A stretch of 5,297 nucleotides of DNA from an uncultured Nitrosomonadales bacterium (GTDB lineage: Bacteria; Pseudomonadota; Gammaproteobacteria; Burkholderiales; Methylophilaceae): NCBI GenBank assembly GCA_946481065.1, contig CAMLMA010000124.1:1-5297 (forward strand). Direction: 5' to 3'. Below the pieces are notes generated by a model. The model ran no database searches and was not told the DNA's origin. It was given only the letters and a program-made list of their open reading frames with translations. This document shows, in pieces, positions 1 through 5,297 of this stretch. Made by a program: the position numbers and the translations under genes. Positions within the stretch are counted from its first letter, which is position 1; the number at the start of each line of letters is the position of its first letter.

Positions 1-233
1 ACAGCCGCGACCAGGCGCTGGATGAGCGCCTCGATAACCTCGAGGACCCATACCGCCTCTACAAATGCCACAACATCATGAATTGCGTCGATGTCTGTCC
101 CAAGGGACTGAGCCCGGCCAAAGCCATCAGCAAGATCAAGGAGCTGAAGATGAAAGGCCTCAAATCCGGTGGCCTCAAGGCGCCTGCGGCAGGCAAGCCC
201 GGCAGGCAGATCAGCATCAAGCGCGTGCCATGA
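1..233 (+). CDS. sdhB: Succinate dehydrogenase iron-sulfur subunit, C-terminal part (5' truncated by window)
   Basis: SdhB carries electrons from the FAD of SdhA through three Fe-S clusters to ubiquinone, on the cytoplasmic face of the inner membrane. Only the last 76 residues are present; the first complete codon starts at base 3. The fragment contains [19 protein letters not shown], which matches the end of the second ferredoxin-like domain. Its three cysteines have the 6- and 4-residue spacing of E. coli SdhB C206, C212 and C216: the first two are [3Fe-4S] ligands and the last is the final [4Fe-4S] ligand. The following helix ([14 protein letters not shown]) lines up with the normal C-terminus of E. 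coli SdhB, but about 22 further residues follow, rich in Lys, Gly and Pro and ending SIKRVP. The stop codon overlaps the sdhE start (ATGA), which supports the reading frame and indicates translational coupling. sdhC, sdhD and sdhA presumably lie upstream, outside the window. The identity is secure. Confidence 0.95.
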   Translation, partial: SRDQALDERLDNLEDPYRLYKCHNIMNCVDVCPKGLSPAKAISKIKELKMKGLKSGGLKAPAAGKPGRQISIKRVP

Positions 234-481
234 CCATCGAAGCCGGACGCATGCTATGGCGTTGCCGCAGGGGCCTGCTGGAGCTGGATATCGTGCTGCG
301 CGTCTTCGTCGAGCAGAGCTACGCGTCGCTGACGGAAGACGAGGCCGAAGCCTTCATCCGCCTGCTGGCGTATGAGGATAACGATCTCTGGGATCTGGTC
401 AGCGGCAGGATGACGCTGGAGGACGCCGCGCAGATGCGCGTGCTGGAGACCTTGAAGAAACACAGGTTGTGTCTGGGCTGA
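230..481 (+). CDS. sdhE: FAD assembly factor SdhE (succinate dehydrogenase assembly factor 2 family)
   Basis: This small cytoplasmic protein promotes covalent attachment of FAD to the SdhA flavoprotein. The 83-residue product has the family's usual size. It carries the diagnostic RGxxE motif as R14-G15-L16-L17-E18, followed by LD, within the expected N-terminal context [11 protein letters not shown]. The second half keeps the family pattern of a [14 protein letters not shown] helix (33-46) and an acidic D-N-D-L-W turn (50-54). The ATG at 230 is chosen because it overlaps the sdhB TGA as ATGA and puts the RGxxE motif at the normal distance from the N-terminus. A longer in-frame start at 65 would run through sdhB coding sequence and gives no family-like residues. 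No strong Shine-Dalgarno is visible, consistent with coupling to sdhB. The position directly after sdhB is the classical one in proteobacteria. Confidence 0.93.
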   Translation: MTIEAGRMLWRCRRGLLELDIVLRVFVEQSYASLTEDEAEAFIRLLAYEDNDLWDLVSGRMTLEDAAQMRVLETLKKHRLCLG

Positions 482-509
482 AAAGCCTGGATAAACGAAC
501 GACAGGAAC

Positions 510-514
510 AGGAC
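510..514 (+). promoter_or_regulatory. Ribosome binding site for the CitE-like gene
   Basis: AGGAC lies 7 bases before the ATG at 522, in the 40-base gap after sdhE. It supports the ATG at 522 over the in-frame ATG at 543 (codon 8). The gap holds no obvious terminator hairpin, so this gene could be read through from the sdh operon. Confidence 0.5.
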
Positions 515-521
515 GGAAACC

Positions 522-1679
522 ATGAACAAGCCGACTGCGACAATGGAACACCACTACCACAACGGGGAATACTGCCACGTGTTCAACCCCAGTGTGCTGG
601 GCGATCTCTGGCCGGGCATCCAGCTCTATTATCCGCCGGTGAAATACGCGCCCTCGCTCGGCATCTACGAGGACCTGCAGCAGGCGTCGCAGCGCATGAA
701 GAAGCATGCGCACAACACCAATGCCCATACGCTGATCTTCGACCTGGAGGACGGCTGCCGCCAGAAGGAGATGAGCCGCACGCTGTTACGCCAGGAGTTG
801 CCGCTGCTACGGGAAAAGCATCCGAGGGTGACGGTCGCCATCCGCGTCAATCCCTTCCGTACCGATGAATACGAGCTCGATATGGACATGGTGCGCGACA
901 TGGCCGACTACATCGACGTCATCATGCTGTCGAAGGCGGGCGAGGCCTATGGCGCGCCGGAAGTGCGCGACCTGTCGAACCTGCTGGTCAACCTCAACAG
1001 CAAGATCACCATCCAGCCCATCATCGAGCACCCGAAGTCGCTCAAGATCGCGCCGGACCTCATGCAGTATTCCACCGTGCGTCATGTGGTGTTCGGTATC
1101 CATGATTTCTCCAAGGCGATGGGCATCAGCATCACGCCGCAGAACTGGACGGAAGAGCTGTTCTATTTCCTCAACCAGATCATGTTCGAGGCGCGTATCG
1201 CCGGTAAGGGCGTGATCGGCGGGGTCGAGACCCTGATCGGCTCCAGCAGCATGCCGGAGAAGTTCGTCGAACCGCATGACGTGCGCCGCTGGCTCGACCT
1301 GCATGGCGAGAACGAATCGCGCATCGTCTACAAGCATGCGGTGCAGGAAGCGGCGATGGGCCTCACCGGCAAGCAGGTCATCCATCCGGCACACATCCAC
1401 CTGTGCAAGGTGGCCTATGTGCCGTCGCCGACCGAGATCCGGCAGAAGATCAACGTACTGAAAGCGGCGATCGAGGCCGATGCCTTGCTCGGCGGCGCCA
1501 TCAAGTTCGAGGGCGAGATGCTCGATCCGCCGATGTTCGGCAAGGCCTTGCAGACCCTGTTGCGCGCCCATGCCCTGCGGGCGTTGAGCGAAGAGGATAC
1601 GGCGTTCGCCATCACGGTGCTGCAGCAGTTGCCGGCACAGGTGATACGCCAGAATTGGCCATACGGCGTCATTCTCTAA
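522..1679 (+). CDS. CitE-like acyl-CoA lyase (HpcH/HpaI aldolase / citrate lyase beta superfamily), substrate unknown
   Basis: Members of this TIM-barrel superfamily cleave or form Mg2+-dependent acyl-CoA aldol adducts (citryl-CoA, malyl-CoA, citramalyl-CoA). Motifs visible in the 385-residue product are: FDLEDG (73-78); the active-site Arg in IRVN (R108); IMLSK (134-138), where the family usually has Pro-Lys; the probable metal ligands E169 in PIIEHP and D195 in GIHDFS, 26 residues apart as I recall for CitE proteins; and the C-terminal GKQVIHPAHI block (283-292) followed by YVPSPTEI. A late D335 in EMLDPP matches the C-terminal acidic segment of CoA lyases. About 65 residues precede the first barrel motif, making it longer than typical CitE (about 270-300) and similar in length to or longer than malyl-CoA lyases. 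No signal peptide is seen. It sits 40 bases after sdhE, with an acyl-CoA synthetase and a fumarase downstream, so a hydroxyacyl-CoA lyase role is plausible. Family certain, reaction inferred; a thioesterase or synthase activity is also known in the family. Confidence 0.88.
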   Translation: MNKPTATMEHHYHNGEYCHVFNPSVLGDLWPGIQLYYPPVKYAPSLGIYEDLQQASQRMKKHAHNTNAHTLIFDLEDGCRQKEMSRTLLRQELPLLREKHPRVTVAIRVNPFRTDEYELDMDMVRDMADYIDVIMLSKAGEAYGAPEVRDLSNLLVNLNSKITIQPIIEHPKSLKIAPDLMQYSTVRHVVFGIHDFSKAMGISITPQNWTEELFYFLNQIMFEARIAGKGVIGGVETLIGSSSMPEKFVEPHDVRRWLDLHGENESRIVYKHAVQEAAMGLTGKQVIHPAHIHLCKVAYVPSPTEIRQKINVLKAAIEADALLGGAIKFEGEMLDPPMFGKALQTLLRAHALRALSEEDTAFAITVLQQLPAQVIRQNWPYGVIL

Positions 1680-1681
1680 AT

Positions 1682-1782
1682 GTTGATGAGAGAAAAAGCC
1701 TGGACGTTGTTGCGCTTGCTTGCCGTACGGATATGTACTGTCTACGCAAGCGCGCCTAGTCCAGACCTGTTTTCTCATCAAC
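1682..1782. repeat. Long imperfect inverted repeat / potential stem-loop between lyase and ligase genes
   Basis: Two 24-base arms (1682-1705 and 1759-1782) are inverted copies of each other at 20 of 24 positions. The outer 10 bases (GTTGATGAGA against TCTCATCAAC) and the inner 6 (CTGGAC against GTCCAG) match perfectly. Inside them is a second perfect 8-base stem, GCGCTTGC (1712-1719) against GCAAGCGC (1746-1753), and a possible 4-base apical GTAC/GTAC pairing (1725-1728 with 1735-1738). All pairings are nested, so the transcript could fold into one long interrupted hairpin. It starts two bases after the lyase stop codon. No clean target-site duplication is seen at the ends, and no T-run follows, so it is not a typical intrinsic terminator. 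It could be a processing or mRNA-stability element, a leader regulating the ligase, or a small miniature repeat element. Confidence 0.7.
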
Positions 1783-1795
1783 CAGAAAATTGAGC

Positions 1796-1808
1796 GGACT
1801 AAAAGTCC
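1796..1808 (+). promoter_or_regulatory. Small perfect hairpin just upstream of the ligase ribosome binding site
   Basis: GGACT (1796-1800) and AGTCC (1804-1808) are perfect inverted copies separated by AAA, directly before the AGGAG at 1809. The GTCC of the right arm is also part of GTCCAGG (1805-1811), which is perfectly complementary to CCTGGAC at 1699-1705 inside the left arm of the upstream inverted repeat. The two pairings exclude each other, and the second would bury the first three bases of the Shine-Dalgarno. Regulation is inferred; a chance origin for such short stems is possible. Confidence 0.35.
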
Positions 1809-1813
1809 AGGAG
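1809..1813 (+). promoter_or_regulatory. Ribosome binding site of the acyl-CoA synthetase gene
   Basis: AGGAG stands 7 bases before the ATG at 1821, the best Shine-Dalgarno in the window. It fixes the start at 1821 rather than at the in-frame ATG five codons later (1836). Confidence 0.75.
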
Positions 1814-1820
1814 AAGCAAG

Positions 1821-3473
1821 ATGGGTGCAGAGCAAATGATCACGAAGACAGCGTTGAAGCCTTTTGAGCCGTGGGTCTGGCAGGTGCCGGAATATTTCAA
1901 TATCGGCGTCGCCTGCACCGACGTGCATCTCGGCAAGCCAGCCGAGCAGCGCCTGGCGATGATCGTCGAGGATGACGAGCGCGGCACCTCCGAGATCACC
2001 TTCGGCCAGCTGGCGGAGCGGACCAGCCGTTTCGCCCAGTTGCTGCATAACCTCAAGGTCAATGCCGGTGATCGCGTGCTGATCCGCTTGCCGAATTCGC
2101 TCGATTACCCGATCGCATTCCTCGGCGCCATGAAGCGCGGTGCCATCTCGGTGCCGACCTCGACGCTGCTCACTGCGGAAGAGGTGCTCTATCTCGCCAA
2201 GGATTCAGCCGCCACGGTGCTGGTGACCGACAAGGCCATGTGGCGCGACCTGCACGACAAGCTGCAGGGCTGTGCCAATCTCAAGCACGTGTTGCTCACG
2301 GGGCCAGGCGAAGTCATCGACGTGGCAGGCCTGCAGGTGCGTGACCTGGCGCAGGCGCTCGACGCCATCGGGAGCTGGGGTCCGGCGCATCGTACCCGGG
2401 CCGACGATCCTGCCTACCTGGTCTATACCTCGGGCACCACCGGTTATCCCAAGGGCGTGCTGCATGCCCACCGCGCGCTGATCGGCCGCCTGCCGGCAGC
2501 CCGTTACTGGTTCGATTTCAGTGACGATGGCGACCGCATCATGCATTCCGGCAAGTTCAACTGGACCTATGTGCTGGGTACCGGCCTCATGGACCCGTTA
2601 TCCATGGGCAAGACCGTCATCGTCTTCGAGGGCAAGAACGACGCCAATACCTGGCCGCGCCTGATCGCCAAGCACAACGCCACCATCTTCATCGGCGTGC
2701 CGACCATCTATCGCCAGGTCATCCAGAAGAGCACCTTCAGCAAAGTGGACGTGCCCAGCCTGCGGCATTGCATGAGTGCGGGCGAACACCTGTCGGACGA
2801 GGTGCTGATGCAATGGCGCGAACGCTTCGGCATGGATATCTACGAAGCGGTCGGCATGTCCGAGTTCTCGTATTACCTGTGCCAGACCAAGTCGCGGCCG
2901 ATCCGGCCGGGCTCCGCCGGGTTCCCGCAACCCGGACATGACATCAAGCTGCTCGATCCGGAGACGCTGAAACCTGTGAAGCCGGGCGAGGAGGGCATGA
3001 TCTGCGTGCCGGAGAGCGATCCCGGCCTGTTCCTCGAATACTGGCAACTGCCGGAAGAGACGGCCAAATTGCGTCATGACGGCTGGTTCTTCACGGGCGA
3101 TTACGCGCGCTACGACGAGGACGGCTATATCTGGTTCCTCGGCCGCAAGGACGACATCATCAAGAGTTTCGGCTACCGCGTCTCGCCCTACGAGATCGAG
3201 CGTGTATTGAAGTCCCACCCGGCCGTGGCCGACTGCGCGGCGGTGGCGGAAGAGATCGAGAAGGACAAGGTGCTGGTGGTGGCGTATGCTATCCTTCAGC
3301 CCGGCGCGACGGCGACCGCCGACGAACTGGCGGCCTTCGGGCGCGAACATCTCGCGGCCTACAAGGCGCCGAAGACGGTCTACCTGGCCAAGGACTTCCC
3401 AAGAACCAAGAATGGCAAGATCCTGCGGCGCGAGATCAAGCCTGCGATCGCCACGGCCAGATCGACCAGATGA
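1821..3473 (+). CDS. AMP-forming acyl-CoA synthetase (ANL superfamily, benzoate-CoA ligase-like), substrate unknown
   Basis: The enzyme should activate a carboxylic acid with ATP to an acyl-AMP and then transfer it to CoA. The 550-residue product has all core ANL motifs: the P-loop YTSGTTGYPKG (202-212), the A5 block YEAVGMSE (341-348), FFTGD (423-427) with the ribose-binding Asp D427, the hinge block GRKDDIIKSFGYRVSPYEIE (441-460), and the C-terminal PRTKNGKILRRE (527-538), whose K533 is the adenylation lysine. It is therefore intact. The GYRVSPYEIE hinge and the overall pattern resemble acyl-CoA synthetases of the benzoate-CoA ligase/medium-chain group more than acetyl-CoA synthetase, which is about 100 residues longer. 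No membrane segment or signal is seen. The gene lies 141 bases after the CitE-like lyase and 31 before the fumarase. The acid it activates, perhaps a hydroxy-dicarboxylate used by the lyase, cannot be read from the motifs. Confidence 0.9.
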   Translation: MGAEQMITKTALKPFEPWVWQVPEYFNIGVACTDVHLGKPAEQRLAMIVEDDERGTSEITFGQLAERTSRFAQLLHNLKVNAGDRVLIRLPNSLDYPIAFLGAMKRGAISVPTSTLLTAEEVLYLAKDSAATVLVTDKAMWRDLHDKLQGCANLKHVLLTGPGEVIDVAGLQVRDLAQALDAIGSWGPAHRTRADDPAYLVYTSGTTGYPKGVLHAHRALIGRLPAARYWFDFSDDGDRIMHSGKFNWTYVLGTGLMDPLSMGKTVIVFEGKNDANTWPRLIAKHNATIFIGVPTIYRQVIQKSTFSKVDVPSLRHCMSAGEHLSDEVLMQWRERFGMDIYEAVGMSEFSYYLCQTKSRPIRPGSAGFPQPGHDIKLLDPETLKPVKPGEEGMICVPESDPGLFLEYWQLPEETAKLRHDGWFFTGDYARYDEDGYIWFLGRKDDIIKSFGYRVSPYEIERVLKSHPAVADCAAVAEEIEKDKVLVVAYAILQPGATATADELAAFGREHLAAYKAPKTVYLAKDFPRTKNGKILRREIKPAIATARSTR

Positions 3474-3504
3474 TTCGGCCAGCAGATAATTCAGTTTGAA
3501 GATT

Positions 3505-5043
3505 ATGCAGACCATCCAGGAACAGGATTTCATCGAGAGTATCGCGGCGGCGCTGCAATACATCTCCTATTACCACCCGCAGGATTACATCACGGCGCTG
3601 GGCGAGGCCTACGCGCGTGAAGCGTCACCGGCGGCGAAGGACGCCATCGCGCAGATCCTGACCAACTCGCGCATGTGCGCCGAAGGCAAGCGGCCGATCT
3701 GCCAGGATACCGGGATCGTCGTCGCCTTCGTCAAGGTGGGCATGAACGTACGCTGGAACACGACACGCAGCCTGGAAGAGCTGGTCAACGAAGGCGTACG
3801 CCGCGCCTATCTCGATGCCGATAACCCATTAAGGGCTTCCATCGTCAACGATCCGGCCGGGGCGCGCAAGAACACCCGCGACAACACGCCTGCCGTGACG
3901 CATGTGACGCTGGTGCCGGGCGACAAGGTGGAAGTCGAGCTGGCGGCCAAAGGCGGCGGTTCCGAGAACAAGGCCAAATTCACCATGCTCGATCCGGGCG
4001 AAAGCATCGTCGACTGGGTGATGGACGTGGTGCCGAAGATGGGCGCGGGCTGGTGCCCGCCGGGGATGCTCGGCATCGGCATCGGCGGCAGCGCGGAGAA
4101 AGCCATGTTGCTGGCCAAGGAATCGCTGATGGCGCCGATCGACATGCATGAACTGAAAGCGCGCGGCGCCCAGAACCGCATCGAGGAATTGCGTCTGGAG
4201 CTGTTCGACAAGGTCAACGCGCTCGGCATCGGCGCACAGGGGCTGGGCGGGCTTACCACGGTGCTCGACGTCAAGATCCTCGACTACCCGACGCATGCGG
4301 CTTCGTTGCCGGTCGCCATCATCCCCAACTGCGCCGCCACGCGCCACGCGCATTTCGTGCTCGACGGCAGCGGCCCGGCTTACATCGATCCGCCGGATCT
4401 CGACGATTGGCCCAAGGTGGAATGGGCGCCGAGCGCCGAAGCACGTAAAGTGGATCTCGATACCGTCACGCACGAGGAAGTCGCGACCTGGAAACCGGGT
4501 GAGACGTTGCTGCTCAACGGCAAGCTGCTGACCGGACGTGATGCCGCGCATCGCCGCATCGCCCAGCTGTTCGAGCAAGGCAAGGGTTTGCCGCCCGGCG
4601 TCGATTTCACCAACAAGTTCATCTACTACGTCGGCCCGGTCGATCCGGTGCGCGACGAAGTGGTCGGCCCTGCCGGCCCGACGACGGCCACGCGCATGGA
4701 TCGCTACACAGCCATGATGCTGGAGAAGACCGGCCTGCTGGGCATGGTCGGCAAGGCCGAGCGCGGCCCGGAAGCCGTCGAGGCCATCCGTCAGCATCGC
4801 TCCGTCTATCTCATGGCCATCGGTGGCGCAGCCTATCTCGTCTCCAAGGCAATCAAGGCTTCGCGCGTGGTCGCGTTCGAGGATCTCGGCATGGAAGCCA
4901 TCTACGAGTTCGAGGTCAAGGACATGCCGGTGACAGTGGCTGTCGATTCCACGGGCCGATCGGTGCACGACACCGGCCCGGCCGAATGGCGCAAGAAGAT
5001 CGAACAACAGGCCATCGCCGGCATCCCGGTCGTCGCCCAATGA
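3505..5043 (+). CDS. Class I (iron-sulfur) fumarate hydratase, possibly also mesaconase
   Basis: Class I fumarases reversibly hydrate fumarate to L-malate using a [4Fe-4S] cluster; several also hydrate mesaconate to citramalate. The three cluster cysteines are visible: C66 in PICQDTG, C184 in GWCPPGMLGIGIGG and C276 in IPNCAATRHAHF. Their spacings of 118 and 92 residues are close to those in E. coli FumA. The N-terminal domain spans roughly residues 1-290. The C-terminal swivelling domain carries LTGRDAAHRR (342-351) and the GPAGPTTATRMD motif (388-399). At 512 residues it is shorter than E. coli FumA (about 548) and like beta-proteobacterial homologues. I start it at the ATG at 3505; a TTG at 3496 would add three residues (M-K-I) with no family support. 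Only a weak GAAGA precedes, suggesting coupling to the ligase 31 bases upstream. acnB follows. Fumarase is the default assignment; the adjacent lyase makes mesaconase/citramalate activity worth considering. Confidence 0.94.
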   Translation: MQTIQEQDFIESIAAALQYISYYHPQDYITALGEAYAREASPAAKDAIAQILTNSRMCAEGKRPICQDTGIVVAFVKVGMNVRWNTTRSLEELVNEGVRRAYLDADNPLRASIVNDPAGARKNTRDNTPAVTHVTLVPGDKVEVELAAKGGGSENKAKFTMLDPGESIVDWVMDVVPKMGAGWCPPGMLGIGIGGSAEKAMLLAKESLMAPIDMHELKARGAQNRIEELRLELFDKVNALGIGAQGLGGLTTVLDVKILDYPTHAASLPVAIIPNCAATRHAHFVLDGSGPAYIDPPDLDDWPKVEWAPSAEARKVDLDTVTHEEVATWKPGETLLLNGKLLTGRDAAHRRIAQLFEQGKGLPPGVDFTNKFIYYVGPVDPVRDEVVGPAGPTTATRMDRYTAMMLEKTGLLGMVGKAERGPEAVEAIRQHRSVYLMAIGGAAYLVSKAIKASRVVAFEDLGMEAIYEFEVKDMPVTVAVDSTGRSVHDTGPAEWRKKIEQQAIAGIPVVAQ

Positions 5044-5086
5044 TCACCCTTATCGCTTTCAACCTTTACGTATAGAAACCAGAACC

Positions 5087-5297
5087 ATGTTGAACGAATA
5101 CCGCACCCACGTTACTGACCGCGCTGCCGAAGGCCTGCCCCCGTTGCCGCTGAACGCCGAGCAGGTCGCTGAGTTAGTCGAGCTCCTGAAGTCCCCGCCA
5201 GCTGGCGAAGAAGCCCTGCTGCTCGAACTCCTGACCGACCGCATCCCGGCTGGTGTCGACGCCGCCGCCTACGTCAAGGCCGCCTTCCTCTCCGACA
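5087..5297 (+). CDS. acnB: Aconitate hydratase B, N-terminal part (3' truncated by window)
   Basis: AcnB interconverts citrate and isocitrate through aconitate with a [4Fe-4S] cluster, and in many proteobacteria also handles 2-methylisocitrate. Seventy codons are visible. The start MLNEYRTHVTDRAAEG and the later PPAGEEALLLELLTDR and PAGVDAAAYVKAAFL follow the N-terminal HEAT-like domain of E. coli AcnB closely (MLEEYRKHVAERAAEG, NPPAGEE, PPGVDEAAYVKAGFL). The catalytic and cluster-binding parts lie beyond the window. The ATG at 5087 matches the E. coli start exactly, yet the 43 bases after the fumarase stop contain no recognisable Shine-Dalgarno. No terminator hairpin separates the two genes, so co-transcription with fumarase is likely. 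Confidence 0.94.
   Translation, partial: MLNEYRTHVTDRAAEGLPPLPLNAEQVAELVELLKSPPAGEEALLLELLTDRIPAGVDAAAYVKAAFLSD

Noticed and set aside
65..229. Upstream extension of sdhE to an ATG at 65
   Set aside because: This stretch is sdhB coding sequence in another frame, and the extended residues (Gln/Arg/His-rich) do not belong to the SdhE family.
481..491. AAAAGCCTGGA shared with 1694-1704, each just after a stop codon
   Set aside because: An 11-base match is expected by chance a few times in a window of this length; no further similarity surrounds the two copies.
1709..1740. Possible sigma70 promoter (TTGCGC, 16 bases, TATGTA) in the lyase-ligase gap
   Set aside because: Each box matches only about three of six consensus bases and both fall within the inverted repeat, so this is no better than chance.
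1682..1782. Intrinsic terminator after the CitE-like gene
   Set aside because: The stem is long, interrupted and AT-rich at its base, and is followed by CAGAAAATTG rather than a T-run on the + strand.
807..2048. Long open frame on the minus strand (413 codons)
   Set aside because: It lies opposite the CitE-like gene and the start of the ligase, crosses their intergenic gap, and its translation is rich in Arg, His, Asp and Leu without family motifs. This is typical antisense shadow in GC-rich coding DNA.
2598..3563. Open frame on the minus strand (321 codons)
   Set aside because: It is antisense to the ligase and the start of the fumarase; no domain is recognised and there is no ribosome binding site evidence.
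3829..5040. Long open frame on the minus strand (403 codons)
   Set aside because: It is entirely antisense to the fumarase gene, whose family assignment and cysteine ligands are clear. The translated product is low in recognisable motifs.
5048..5076. Possible promoter before acnB with TATAGA as -10
   Set aside because: TATAGA matches four of six, but no -35 box stands at a suitable distance upstream.

Overview
This window is a piece of a central-carbon-metabolism locus from a GC-rich proteobacterium, most likely a betaproteobacterium. That placement rests on the sdhB-sdhE tail arrangement, a short (about 510 residue) class I iron-sulfur fumarase whose N-terminus resembles beta-proteobacterial ones as I remember them, and an AcnB-type aconitase. 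It is family-level recognition from memory, not a database result. All genes lie on the + strand, are tightly packed, and look alike in codon use. Nothing suggests recent transfer or a mobile island.

Layout: (1) 1-233, 3' end of sdhB (succinate dehydrogenase iron-sulfur subunit), with an extra basic tail. (2) 230-481, sdhE (SDH flavinylation factor), overlapping sdhB by ATGA. (3) 522-1679, a CitE-like HpcH/HpaI-superfamily acyl-CoA lyase of 385 residues. (4) 1680-1820, a 141-base gap holding a long imperfect inverted repeat, a small hairpin and a good ribosome binding site. (5) 1821-3473, an AMP-forming acyl-CoA synthetase of 550 residues. (6) 3505-5043, a class I fumarase/mesaconase. (7) 5087 to the window end, the first 70 codons of acnB.

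How they may work together: SDH makes fumarate from succinate, fumarase makes malate, and AcnB interconverts citrate and isocitrate, so the flanks are ordinary TCA-cycle genes. In many proteobacteria citrate synthase (gltA) follows sdhE. Here a CoA ligase and a CitE-type lyase occupy that region instead. Together they could activate a hydroxy-acid to its CoA thioester and cleave it to acetyl-CoA plus an oxo-acid: malate to glyoxylate, citramalate to pyruvate, or citrate to oxaloacetate. This ligase-lyase-fumarase module is the most interesting part of the window. Its substrate is not decided by the sequence.
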